Of a DNA stretch of 64,000 bases, positions 1 to 9,099 are shown piece by piece (the first letter of the stretch is position 1; each line of letters begins with the position of its first letter). Under the pieces are notes generated by a model that saw nothing but the letters and a program-made list of their open reading frames with translations, did not search any database and was not told the origin of the DNA. This DNA comes from CAZHHH01 sp052400685 (GTDB lineage Bacteria; Bacteroidota; Bacteroidia; Bacteroidales; Marinilabiliaceae): the NCBI GenBank assembly GCA_052400685.1, contig JBQTGJ010000001.1. One strand, 5' to 3'. The translations under genes were made by a program, and so were the position numbers.

Positions 1-3000
1 TGATAGTATTAGGTCGGGGATTAGTTCTTGCGTTTTTTCCAAAGCTTCTTTTCCATTGGATGAGCTGATAGTCTGGTAGTCAGATGACAATCCCATCCTT
101 AAAAAATCATTGAGGTCTGAGTCATCTTCAACAATCAGAATGATTGGTTTGGTATCATCTTGAGGTTCGGAGTTCCTATCTGTATCACTATCCATTGATA
201 GGTCGTATTTTGATTCTGAATTTAAGTTGGTGATGGCAATCTCCTTTTTTTGTTTTTCTTTTTTCAGGAGCGGATTAACAGGAATTTCGACTGTGAAGCA
301 ACTGCCTTTTTCTGGTTCGCTTTCTACTTGTATTTGACCATTATGTTGTTCGATTAACGTTTTTGCCAAAAATAGGCCTATGCCGCCTGTACTTTGTGTC
401 TTTAGCTGATTAACCTGATAAAATCGTTCAAATATTTTTTGTTTGTGTTCATCTGAGATGCCAATTCCTTCATCTTTTATTCGTATAACTATTTTTTTGT
501 CTGCTTGATCGCTTGCTTGCAAATTGGCTGTGATGGTTATTGCGCTGTTATCCTTTGAGTATTTAAAAGCGTTGGAAACCAGATTAAATAGTACTTTTTC
601 AATTTTGTCAGGATCTACAAAGGCATTTAGAGGCTTTTGTATAATATTTAGGCTCAGTTTGATTTTTCTTGTGTCGGATAGGGGCTTAAATGAGTTGTAG
701 ACTTCCTCTAAGATAAGACCGATGTCGCATTGTTCTGCTTGAAGTTCATCGATGATGCCTTTCTCTATTTTTCGGAATTCCATTAATTGATTCACCAGTC
801 GAAGTAATTTTTTGGCATTATTTGTAATTAATTCAACTTGTTTGAGTGCATATTTACTCATCTTTTTATCTGCCGCAAGTTCATTTGCCGGACCAAAAAT
901 GAGAGTGAGAGGTGTTTTAAATTCGTGCGTTATATCGGTGAAAAATAGTGATTTCATCTCGTCTAATCGAGCTATTTCTTCTCTTTTTAATTTCTCAAAT
1001 TTTAATTTGTGTTTCTCTTTTTCTTTGATAATGGAGTATTTATTAAAAAAATGGATTAAACCTAAAATGATCAGGGTATACAAAAGATAAGCCCATGTTG
1101 TTTTCCACCATGGGGGGGCAATGGTAATATATAATCGTGTTTCATTTTTGCTCCAAATGCCGTCGCTGTTTTTTGCTTTGACTTTAAAAATATATTGGCC
1201 GTGTGGAATATTTGTGTAGGTTGCTGAATTTCTTGATCCGATGTAATTCCATTGGTCATCAAAACCTTCTAGTTTATAGCTGTATTCATTTTTTTTTGTG
1301 TTTTTATAATCCATAGCGGAAAAAACGAATGTGAGCATTTTGTCTTTATAGGTAATGTTTACATTGTCTGCGTATGGAATTAGTGTTGGTTTATCGGCCA
1401 GATAACCGTTGATACTTTTATTTAGAATTGCAAAATCCGTGATTACAACGTTTGGGGTTGCTGTATCTTGGTTGCGACTGTTCGGGTTAAATGTTAAGAA
1501 ACGATTGAGATCAGCTATTACGATTGCATTTTCCGTGTTTTTAAATGTGGTGTTGCGATTTAAGCGATTGTTTTCGAAATCTTTAGAGAAAAAGGTGCCG
1601 GATATGATTTCGTTCTGAATATTGAATTTTAACAGTCCACGGTTGGTGCGTACCCAAAGGTTCTGTGATTGATCTTCGAGAATGTTTGTGACAATTTCAT
1701 TTTTGAGGTACTTGATGTTTGGATATCCCTTAAATGAGATTGTTTTGAGCCCGTTGTTATTATCTTTTTCAATTATTTTGTTAAGGCCAGTATTGGTTCC
1801 CACCCACATGTTTCCGAATGAGTCTTCATATATCGCATTTATGATGTTGTCGTTTAAAGAAGTTGTATCAGATGGTGAATAGTAAAATTTTTCAAATTTC
1901 TGTTCTATTGGATTAAAGCGGTTGAGACCTTTTTGAGTGCCAACCCATAGCAGGCCCTCGGAGTCTTCGTATAGGCACCTGATATTATTGTCGGAGGTGT
2001 AAGTACTCCCTTCTCCATTGTAATAGGCTTCTGACGCAACGGCAGTTCCATTCTTTACTACAAGTTTAGCGAATCCATTTTGCATGGTTCCAACCCAAAT
2101 TACATTTCTATATTTCTTTGATTTAAAAAGACAGGTAATCTTGTCTCCGGGCAAAGAAGCCTTTTTTGTACTTTGGTTGTAAAAGGAAGCTTGATCGCTG
2201 TCAAGTTGCATGTCGTTAGTGTACGGATAATAGGCCAGACCGGCGTCATCGGTTCCAACCCAAAGTCCTGATGAGTCTGCTGTTAGGTTCAGGATAACGG
2301 CATTATTAAAGGTTTCTCCGTTTGCGATGACGGTTGGGTTGTATGTTTTTATTAGCTTATATTTTCCTTCGTTTAGTTTGTATTGGGCGATTTGGTGATT
2401 GTTGGAGACCCAAATGTGATTTTGGTAACCTGCAATTGCACTACTTGTTGGCTTGTAGTTTGGGTATAAGTGATTAAATGGAAGTCGGTAGTAATTAACG
2501 CCTGTTTGATGGATAGATGCGCAAGCGATATCGGCGCCGCCAACCCATAATATGCCTGTTTTATCAACCATAAGGGCCGAAATGCGATCGCCGGCAATAC
2601 CGGAGGGATTGTCCTGTTCTTCATGGTAGTTGGTAAATAACGCTTTAGCCGGTGCCGCCTGTTGTTGTTTTTCTGTTAGTCGGTATAGGCCATTGGACCA
2701 AGTTCCTATCCACAAGTTATTAAATTGATCATAGTAAAGTTTTGAAATAATGTTATCTGCCAGTCTGTTTTGGGTGGTTTCCGACATGAAGTGGGTGAAA
2801 ATTAGCCGGCTGCCTTGGTCTAATACCTCTACCCTGTTTAAGCCACCACCCCATGTGCCAACCCAAAGATTGCCATCTGCCGACTCTGTAATTCCGGTGA
2901 CGGTAGCATTGCTGAGTGAGTTTTTGTCTGGGTTGCTAAGGAAACGCTGATAGTCTTCTGTCTTTTGGTTGAATTTTACCAGTCCATAATAAGTTGCAAC

Positions 3001-3525
3001 CCAAAGGATGTTTCTTGAATCAATAAATATATCGCTGACAATGTCGTTGGGTAAATAATTTTTGATTTTACCTGTTGATGGCGTTAGTTTGTGTAAACCT
3101 CCATACCATGTACCAATCCAAATGTTTTTTTCACGATCTTCACATAAGGTGAGTATGCGGTGTTTAAAATTATAGATGGTAATTTTGCCTGATGTGGGAT
3201 TGAAGCAGTTTAATCCGTTAGATGTGCCAATCCAGATATTGCCGTCAGAGTCTTCTAATAAATCTACAATTTCCCTGTTTGAGATGGCTGTTGTATCATG
3301 GAAATTTGGTTGATATACCTCACAGTTGTATCCGTCGTAGCGGTTTAATCCATTCCATGTGCCAACCCATATAAAGCCTTTCTTGTCTTGAATTATGCTG
3401 TTAGCCCGGCTGTTTGTAAAGCCTTCCTCAATTCCTAGGTGGCTAAAGTGTAGCTCGTTTTGTGCCAGACATTCAAGGGAAATAAAGGCAAGTGTTATGG
3501 CAAATGAAATTTGTTTTAAACGCAT
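1..3525 (-). CDS. Hybrid two-component system (HTCS) regulator, C-terminus outside window
   Basis: One-protein sensor, kinase and response regulator of the kind that controls polysaccharide-utilisation genes in Bacteroidetes. I translated the minus strand from the ATG at 3525; the frame stays open to base 1, giving 1175 residues. A signal peptide (ending CLAQ) is followed by many two-component-regulator propeller repeats (repeated LWVGT/IWIGT and GLNRF/GLNRY motifs), a Y_Y_Y domain near residues 725-790, one transmembrane helix near 806-826, a HisKA domain with phospho-acceptor His867 in HEFKTPLT, an HATPase domain (N box, DEGIGIS, GGIGLFLA) and the start of a receiver domain (ILIVEDDSD). The window ends at PDLILS, one codon before the expected phospho-Asp. 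An AraC-type DNA-binding domain is expected beyond the edge but is not seen. It diverges from the GH88/GH2 genes, its likely targets. Confidence 0.93.
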   Translation of the reverse strand, partial: MRLKQISFAITLAFISLECLAQNELHFSHLGIEEGFTNSRANSIIQDKKGFIWVGTWNGLNRYDGYNCEVYQPNFHDTTAISNREIVDLLEDSDGNIWIGTSNGLNCFNPTSGKITIYNFKHRILTLCEDREKNIWIGTWYGGLHKLTPSTGKIKNYLPNDIVSDIFIDSRNILWVATYYGLVKFNQKTEDYQRFLSNPDKNSLSNATVTGITESADGNLWVGTWGGGLNRVEVLDQGSRLIFTHFMSETTQNRLADNIISKLYYDQFNNLWIGTWSNGLYRLTEKQQQAAPAKALFTNYHEEQDNPSGIAGDRISALMVDKTGILWVGGADIACASIHQTGVNYYRLPFNHLYPNYKPTSSAIAGYQNHIWVSNNHQIAQYKLNEGKYKLIKTYNPTVIANGETFNNAVILNLTADSSGLWVGTDDAGLAYYPYTNDMQLDSDQASFYNQSTKKASLPGDKITCLFKSKKYRNVIWVGTMQNGFAKLVVKNGTAVASEAYYNGEGSTYTSDNNIRCLYEDSEGLLWVGTQKGLNRFNPIEQKFEKFYYSPSDTTSLNDNIINAIYEDSFGNMWVGTNTGLNKIIEKDNNNGLKTISFKGYPNIKYLKNEIVTNILEDQSQNLWVRTNRGLLKFNIQNEIISGTFFSKDFENNRLNRNTTFKNTENAIVIADLNRFLTFNPNSRNQDTATPNVVITDFAILNKSINGYLADKPTLIPYADNVNITYKDKMLTFVFSAMDYKNTKKNEYSYKLEGFDDQWNYIGSRNSATYTNIPHGQYIFKVKAKNSDGIWSKNETRLYITIAPPWWKTTWAYLLYTLIILGLIHFFNKYSIIKEKEKHKLKFEKLKREEIARLDEMKSLFFTDITHEFKTPLTLIFGPANELAADKKMSKYALKQVELITNNAKKLLRLVNQLMEFRKIEKGIIDELQAEQCDIGLILEEVYNSFKPLSDTRKIKLSLNIIQKPLNAFVDPDKIEKVLFNLVSNAFKYSKDNSAITITANLQASDQADKKIVIRIKDEGIGISDEHKQKIFERFYQVNQLKTQSTGGIGLFLAKTLIEQHNGQIQVESEPEKGSCFTVEIPVNPLLKKEKQKKEIAITNLNSESKYDLSMDSDTDRNSEPQDDTKPIILIVEDDSDLNDFLRMGLSSDYQTISSSNGKEALEKTQELIPDLILS

Positions 3526-3880
3526 GGCTTATTAATTTAGTCGTATTTTGATTTAGGACTTCAAATTTATACGATACAATTCTATTCTCGAAAGAGAATA
3601 AATGGGATAATGTAAGGTTTGAATGTTAAATGTGCAACTCTCGAATTGATTAATATGTTGATTGTCAAGTGCTAATTCTTTGTCTGGAGTCTTGATTTTT
3701 TACATTTAACATTAAATATGTGTCAGATTTTTACAAAAATAAATTAAATAATTTATAGCTGTTTGTAATTTGTGATAAACTAAATCGATTTTATATCTAA
3801 CGATGTTAGTTTCAAGTCCCATTTTTGTAATATGAGATTTTAGTTGGGATATTGTAAAGGGGTACTCTTTATTATATGGA

Positions 3881-3955
3881 TACATGAAACGATCAGGGAA
3901 AAGGGATTCTCACACAAGAGAATGATTCTTTTTAGTCTTTATGAGATTTGTTGGC
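3881..3955 (+). repeat. Family B interspersed repeat, single diverged unit
   Basis: Begins ATGAAACGATCAGGGAAAAG and continues with TTCTCACACAAGAGAATGAT. It shares the ATGAAACG start, the TCTCACA core and the AGAATGATT block with the tandem units at 8921-9099 and 35445-35633. The right half is poorly preserved here. Confidence 0.6.
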
Positions 3956-3971
3956 TTTAGGGTAATCATTT

Positions 3972-4113
3972 ACTATTTGTCCATAAAGTTAGGCGTTTGA
4001 GTTATAAAGTTTAAATTCAAGACTTGTACAACTCTTAAAATTTTAGTTCAATGGTGTACATGAACATTTTGAGAGCAAGCGTAAAGCTGAAGTCAGATTT
4101 TATGAACAACATT
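3972..4113 (+). repeat. Family A interspersed repeat, diverged copy
   Basis: Has the left end TTTGTCCATAAAGTTAGGCG, the internal AAATTCAAGACTTG block, an AAGCGTAAAGCTGAAGT block and a terminal TTTGTGACAGGTGT-like end. These match in order the better preserved copies at 18540-18683 and 50362-50506, but identity is clearly lower. Confidence 0.5.
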
Positions 4114-4256
4114 TGTGACAGGTGTCTTTTTATGTTAAATATTATAGAAGAAGGGTTGTGGCGCGTTGATTTTTTACAATTTAATTTGAGGCACCTTTAG
4201 TAATAATTATTATAGCAATTTAAGGTTAAATATATTTTAATTGGAAAGATAAAATT

Positions 4257-5474
4257 ATGATTAAGCAAATAGTTTTAGTTTTAATTGTTTCAGTTCTCTT
4301 TTTAGGGTGTAACTATAAAGAAAATGAAGATCAACAACTGAAGAAAATCGTTAATGAGTCGTTGGAGCTGGCTACCCGTCAAAGTTTATTGATGGCTGAA
4401 TCCTTGTCAGATAAACCTACCAGGCTTCCCCAAACTATCAATAAGAAAGGGAACTTAGTTACATGTAATTCGGCATGGTGGGTGAGTGGTTTTTTTCCGG
4501 GGGTACTCTGGTATCTTTATGAAAATAATCCAACGGATAGTTTAAAATACTGGGCTGAAAATTACACGCTTCGTGTGGAGGATCAAAAATATACAACCGA
4601 CAATCACGACGTTGGGTTTATGATATTTTGCAGTTTCGGAAATGCTTTTAGGATAACAGGAAATTCTAAGTATAAAGAGGTGATTCATACGGCCTCTAAT
4701 TCGTTGATGACTCGTTTTAATCCAACGGTCGGATGTATTCGTTCGTGGGATTACAAACCGTGGAGTGCAAAATGGCAATATCCGGTTATCATTGACAATT
4801 TAATGAATCTTGAAATGTTGGAGTGGACTGCTAAAGCTTTCCACGATGATAAATATTCTGATGTTGCCGAATCGCATGCCAATAAAACACTGCAAAATCA
4901 TTTTAGGGAAGATTTTAGTAGTTACCATGTGGTTTCTTATGACACGATTACCGGCGCAGTGGAAAAAAGAAATACTTCTCAGGGTTATTCTGATGAATCG
5001 GCTTGGGCTCGTGGTCAGGCATGGGCTTTATATGGCTATACTATGATGTATCGCGAAACAGGTTTGGCCGATTACCTGAAGCAGGCACGCGGTATTGCCG
5101 ATTTTATTTTAAATCATCCAAAGCTTCCTGCCGATAAAGTGCCATATTGGGATTTCGATGCTCCGGATATTCCAAATGCTAAAAGAGATGCCTCGGCAGC
5201 TGCGATCATTTGTTCGGCTTTGATTGAATTGAGTGATTTTGTTTCTGAGGATGATTCTAGTAGCACATATCTGAAAGCAGCCAAGGATATGATTCGTAGT
5301 CTTAGTTCTCCTGAATATCGCGCTGAGTTGGGAACTAATGGAAATTTTATTCTTATGCATAGTGTTGGACACATGCCCAATGGTTCAGAGGTGGATGTGC
5401 CGCTTTCCTATGCTGATTATTATTATGTTGAAGCTTTGATGAGAATGAAAAAGAGGCTTAGCGCTCAAAATTAA
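4257..5474 (+). CDS. GH88 unsaturated glucuronyl hydrolase, lipoprotein
   Basis: Predicted hydrolase that removes the 4,5-unsaturated uronic acid left at the non-reducing end of oligosaccharides by polysaccharide lyases. The 405-residue protein starts with a lipoprotein signal (lipobox Cys18), so it is probably anchored in the periplasm or on the outer membrane. Family hallmarks are TDNHDVGF (Asp118) and IDNLMNLEMLEW (Asp180), which match the two catalytic Asp of unsaturated glucuronyl hydrolases, and the alpha/alpha-barrel aromatic motif NSAWWVSGFFPG (residues 71-82). The length is typical. GH105 was considered, but the DNHDVGF and IDNLMNLE motifs fit GH88. It lies 32 bp ahead of the GH2 gene, probably in one transcript. 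The substrate (ulvan-, glycosaminoglycan- or pectin-like) cannot be told from sequence alone. Confidence 0.88.
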   Translation: MIKQIVLVLIVSVLFLGCNYKENEDQQLKKIVNESLELATRQSLLMAESLSDKPTRLPQTINKKGNLVTCNSAWWVSGFFPGVLWYLYENNPTDSLKYWAENYTLRVEDQKYTTDNHDVGFMIFCSFGNAFRITGNSKYKEVIHTASNSLMTRFNPTVGCIRSWDYKPWSAKWQYPVIIDNLMNLEMLEWTAKAFHDDKYSDVAESHANKTLQNHFREDFSSYHVVSYDTITGAVEKRNTSQGYSDESAWARGQAWALYGYTMMYRETGLADYLKQARGIADFILNHPKLPADKVPYWDFDAPDIPNAKRDASAAAIICSALIELSDFVSEDDSSSTYLKAAKDMIRSLSSPEYRAELGTNGNFILMHSVGHMPNGSEVDVPLSYADYYYVEALMRMKKRLSAQN

Positions 5475-5506
5475 TTGATAACTCTTAATAGACTTAAATA
5501 ATTATT

Positions 5507-8500
5507 ATGAAGAAAATTATTTTAAACTTTTTCATACTGTTTTGTACTGTCTCTGCGATTGGGCAAACCCCTGTTGACTGGGAAAATCCTAAGGTTTTTG
5601 GCATTAACAAAGAGGCTCCCCGGGCTGCTTTTATACCATATGCCGATGCGAAATCTGCTCTTCAGAGCGATAAAACACAATCTCCTTATTTCTTTAGTCT
5701 TAACGGATCGTGGAAGTTTAATTGGGTTTATTCACCGGCGGAGAGGCCTGTTGATTTTTATAAAGACGATTATGATGTTAGCCGTTGGGCAGATATAAAT
5801 GTACCCGGTAACTGGGAACTCAATGGGTTTGGTACGCCTATTTATACTAATATTACGTATCCTTTCCCCAAAAATCCGCCTTATATAAGTCATAGCCATA
5901 ATCCTGTGGGATCATACAAACGTACATTTGATTTGCCTGCTGAATGGAACAACCGGCGGGTGATGTTGCATTTTGAGGCTGGCACATCGGCTATGTATGT
6001 TTGGGTTAATGGCAAAAAAGTTGGTTATAGTCAGGTGACAAAGAGCCCCGTCGAATTTGATATTACTGACTATGTTAAGCCGGGCAGCAATAGCCTTGCC
6101 ATCGAAGTGTACCGATGGAGTGATGGTTCATATCTTGAAGATCAGGATTTTTGGCGTCTTTCCGGTATCGATAGAGATATTTATTTGCTTAGCACTGACC
6201 AGGTTAAAATCAATGATTTTTTTGTTAAAGCCGGGTTGGATGACAATTATAAAAATGGAATTTTTAGCCTTGATTTAGTTGTTAAGAATTATAACGAAGT
6301 GCCCGCTAAAGGGTCTTTGAAGGTTAGTATCCTGGATGAGTCGGGGCGGAATTTATTCCGTGGCGATAAAAATTGGCTGGCCGATGCTGAGGGCAAAACC
6401 GAGATGTCTTTAAAGTCAACCATAAAAAGTGTTAAGCATTGGAGTGCTGAGACTCCCCACTTATATCAGTTGCTTTTATCTTTGTATGACGACAGAGGTC
6501 AGCTAATTGAAGCAACATCTCAAAAAATTGGTTTTCGTACTGTGGAGCTCAAAAACAGTCAGTTGTGCGTTAATGGGCAGCCGGTGCTGGTTAAAGGCGT
6601 CAATTTACATGAGCATAACGAGCATACCGGACATTATATTGATAAAGCCACGATGATTAAGGATATTGAAGTGATGAAGCGGCACAATATTAATGCAGTA
6701 CGCATGTCACATTATCCGCATAGTACCCTTTGGATCTCATTATGCGATGAGTATGGTTTATATCTTGTTGATGAAGCCAATATTGAAACTCATGCGATGG
6801 GAGCCGAATGGCAGGGATGGTTTGACAAATCCAAACATCCTGCTTATTTGCCTGAATGGCATGATGCTCACATGGATCGTATTTATCGTCTGGTGGAGCG
6901 TGATAAGAATCATCCTTCTGTCATTTTATGGAGTTTGGGAAATGAATGTGGTAATGGCCCGGTCTTTCAAGATGCATATAAATGGATTAAGAATCGTGAC
7001 AATACACGTTTGGTGCAGTTTGAACAAGCTGGGAGAAATGAAAATACGGATGTGGTTTGTCCTATGTATCCGGGTATGAAAAGTATGACCGATTATGCTA
7101 ACAAGGAGAATCCCGGACGACCGTATATTATGTGTGAATATGCTCACGCTATGGGTAATAGTACTGGTAATTTTAAGGAATACTGGGATTTGATACGATC
7201 ATCACCTTATTTGCAGGGCGGTTTTATCTGGGATTGGGTGGATCAGGGTTTGCTGTCAGTAAATAGTGCAGGTGATAATTTCTGGGCATATGGTGGCGAT
7301 CTTGGTGGCTATAAATATCAGCATGATGAGAATTTTTGTGTTAATGGCCTGGTCTTTCCTGATCGTACCCCTCATCCTGGTTTAATGGAGGTAAAGCATC
7401 AATATCAAAGTATTCATGTTAAATTGGTTGATCAGAAGCGAGGCGTGCTTGCTATTCACAATGAGTATTCATTTATTGGGTTGGATCAATTTGATTTTAA
7501 TTGGGAGTTGCTTAAAAATGGAGAGAAAGAGGCAGCTGGTACTTTTGTGTGCAATGCTGCACCGGGAGAAACTAAGAATGTGAAAATTAAATTGCCCAAA
7601 ATATTGCCTGAGACCGGCATCGAATATTCTTTGAATGTTTTTGCAACGACGAAGAAAGCCGTAGGCTTGGTGCCTGCTAATCATGAGGTGGCTCGTGATG
7701 AGATTCTTTTTGAAGAAAATAATTATTTTGCATTCAACGAACCAGTGACCACTAAGCCTGCAGTGAAACAGGATGGTGGTTCAATTATTTTGAGTACTCA
7801 AAACGTTGAAGTACGAATTAGTAAACGCTCGGGGTTATTGTATCGTATGGTGGCAAATGGTCATTGGTTAATTAATTCTGAGTTGACTCCCGATTTTTGG
7901 CGGGCACCTACCGATAATGATTTTGGAAATGGCATGCCAACTCGTTGTAATGTCTGGAGAACTGCCGGCCGCAATCGTATTCTAAATAGTATAAATGTTG
8001 AAGAATTGGATAGTACCGTTGTTGTAACGGCTGATTTTTGGCTTAAGGAGGTTAGTTCTGATTATCAATTGAAGTATATTATGTCGGGTGACGGAAGTTT
8101 AAAAGTGATGGTTAGTTACCAATCCAAACAAGATCATTTGCCGGATATGCCTCGTTTTGGTATGACACTTCGCCTTTCAAATGATTACGATCAGTTTTCA
8201 TATTATGGCCGGGGTCCATGGGAGAACTATAATGATCGTAATTCGGCTTCTTTTTTGGGTGTTTATAGCAGCGATGTAAGTGAGCAATATACGCCTTATA
8301 TTCGTCCGCAGGAAAATGGCTATAAAACGGATATTCGTTGGATGTCACTCACTAATGACGATGGTTATGGATTAAAAGTTATTGGCTTACAACCACTGAG
8401 TGGAAGCGCGCTTCATTTTGACACTTCTGATTTTGATCCCGGATTTACGAAAAAACAACAGCATGCTTCTGATGTGCATCCCCGCAATGCCGTGTATCTG

Positions 8501-8623
8501 CGTGTTGATCTTGAGCAGTGTGGTGTTGGTGGTGATAATAGTTGGGGAGCCTGGACTCATAAGCAATATCGTTTGGAAAATAGTTCTTATGAGTACGGAT
8601 TTATAATTAAACCTGTTAAATAA
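5507..8623 (+). CDS. GH2 beta-galactosidase (LacZ-type), secreted
   Basis: Exo-acting glycosidase of family 2, 1038 residues, close to the usual LacZ length. A signal peptide (ending SAIGQT) directs export. Domain order is sugar-binding jelly roll (about 50-220), Ig-like domain (about 225-335), TIM barrel (about 340-620), a further Ig-like domain, and the large C-terminal beta-sandwich (Bgal_small_N, about 760-1035). The acid/base is Glu480 in SLGNECGNG and the nucleophile is Glu544 in MCEYAHAMGNSTG, both in canonical contexts. LacZ-type architecture suggests beta-galactosidase, but GH2 members in such loci can also act on other beta-linked sugars or uronides. It lies between GH88 and the BNR-4 gene, and an HTCS is divergent upstream, so it is probably co-induced by a uronic-acid-containing glycan. 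Confidence 0.93.
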   Translation: MKKIILNFFILFCTVSAIGQTPVDWENPKVFGINKEAPRAAFIPYADAKSALQSDKTQSPYFFSLNGSWKFNWVYSPAERPVDFYKDDYDVSRWADINVPGNWELNGFGTPIYTNITYPFPKNPPYISHSHNPVGSYKRTFDLPAEWNNRRVMLHFEAGTSAMYVWVNGKKVGYSQVTKSPVEFDITDYVKPGSNSLAIEVYRWSDGSYLEDQDFWRLSGIDRDIYLLSTDQVKINDFFVKAGLDDNYKNGIFSLDLVVKNYNEVPAKGSLKVSILDESGRNLFRGDKNWLADAEGKTEMSLKSTIKSVKHWSAETPHLYQLLLSLYDDRGQLIEATSQKIGFRTVELKNSQLCVNGQPVLVKGVNLHEHNEHTGHYIDKATMIKDIEVMKRHNINAVRMSHYPHSTLWISLCDEYGLYLVDEANIETHAMGAEWQGWFDKSKHPAYLPEWHDAHMDRIYRLVERDKNHPSVILWSLGNECGNGPVFQDAYKWIKNRDNTRLVQFEQAGRNENTDVVCPMYPGMKSMTDYANKENPGRPYIMCEYAHAMGNSTGNFKEYWDLIRSSPYLQGGFIWDWVDQGLLSVNSAGDNFWAYGGDLGGYKYQHDENFCVNGLVFPDRTPHPGLMEVKHQYQSIHVKLVDQKRGVLAIHNEYSFIGLDQFDFNWELLKNGEKEAAGTFVCNAAPGETKNVKIKLPKILPETGIEYSLNVFATTKKAVGLVPANHEVARDEILFEENNYFAFNEPVTTKPAVKQDGGSIILSTQNVEVRISKRSGLLYRMVANGHWLINSELTPDFWRAPTDNDFGNGMPTRCNVWRTAGRNRILNSINVEELDSTVVVTADFWLKEVSSDYQLKYIMSGDGSLKVMVSYQSKQDHLPDMPRFGMTLRLSNDYDQFSYYGRGPWENYNDRNSASFLGVYSSDVSEQYTPYIRPQENGYKTDIRWMSLTNDDGYGLKVIGLQPLSGSALHFDTSDFDPGFTKKQQHASDVHPRNAVYLRVDLEQCGVGGDNSWGAWTHKQYRLENSSYEYGFIIKPVK

Positions 8624-8693
8624 ACGAGATTTATGGCCCAGGTAATTTTTAGTTGAGATATTTGTTGGCAGTTATTTTTTAGTCGTCGTTTTA

Positions 8694-8838
8694 AGTCGTG
8701 CCAGCAAGAAAACTTATGTGCTTGATAAGAAATGTTCGAATTTCATTTTTGCGAAGTCTGAAAAATGTGAGTCTGCTTCAGTAAACGATCCTTTTGAGGA
8801 CAAGTATAATGCAGAAGTTGGCCTTTCTTTCAAGCACT
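8694..8838 (+). repeat. Family A interspersed repeat (about 145 bp) with abutting miniature copy
   Basis: Starts near AGTCGTGCCAGCAAGAAAAC and ends CAAGCACT. It contains GATAAGAAATGTTCGAATTT, GCGAAGTCTGAAAAATGTGA, GTAAACGATC and ATGCAGAAGTTGGCCTTTC. It belongs to the sub-variant with a GAAAAATGTGAGTCT core, also seen at 10471-10560. A 37-bp derivative (8840-8876, AGTATTGCTTAAAC to GAACAGGCATT) follows immediately in the opposite orientation. Confidence 0.65.
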
Positions 8839-8920
8839 AAGTATTGCTTAAACTTAAGAGTTCATGAACAGGCATTAAAATCGGATTTTACAAATTAATA
8901 TTTGTTATTAAATGGTATGT

Positions 8921-9099
8921 ATCAAACGACCATGATAAAGGAATTCTCACATAGGGAGATGATTATTTACATGGGAGTTTCATCTAACAACTAAAACAAA
9001 TTATAAACAGATGAAACGAGCCATGAGAGGGAACTCTCACAAATAAGAATGATTATTTCGGTGAGTTCCATGAGACCTAAACAAACAAATTATAAACAC
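8921..9099 (+). repeat. Family B repeat, two tandem units of about 89-90 bp
   Basis: Unit 1 is about 8921-9010 and unit 2 is 9011-9099. Both run from (A)TSAAACGAxCCATGA through a TCTCACA core, GATTATTT and a GxGAGTTxCAT arm to ACAAATTATAAACA. In unit 2 the arms GGAACTCTCAC and GTGAGTTCC can pair around a loop of about 20 nt. Unit 2 ends exactly at the ATG of the next gene (9100). Confidence 0.72.

Larger units (their letters stand above)
3526..4256. other. 731-bp divergent intergenic region between HTCS and GH88
   Basis: No ORF of note. It must contain the promoters of the divergent HTCS and GH88 genes, but I could not fix a convincing TAnnTTTG box. It holds one family B repeat unit (about 3881-3955) and one diverged family A repeat (about 3972-4113). 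A short inverted repeat CTAAC-GAT-GTTAG lies near 3798. Confidence 0.6.

Noticed and set aside
812..2950. Several 60-90 codon frames on both strands in the first 3 kb
   Set aside because: The minus-strand HTCS frame spans the whole region without a stop and explains it; the others are shadows.
9049..9099. 17-codon N-terminal extension of the BNR-4 protein
   Set aside because: It would be encoded by the family B repeat and would place a non-hydrophobic stretch before a normal signal sequence starting at 9100.
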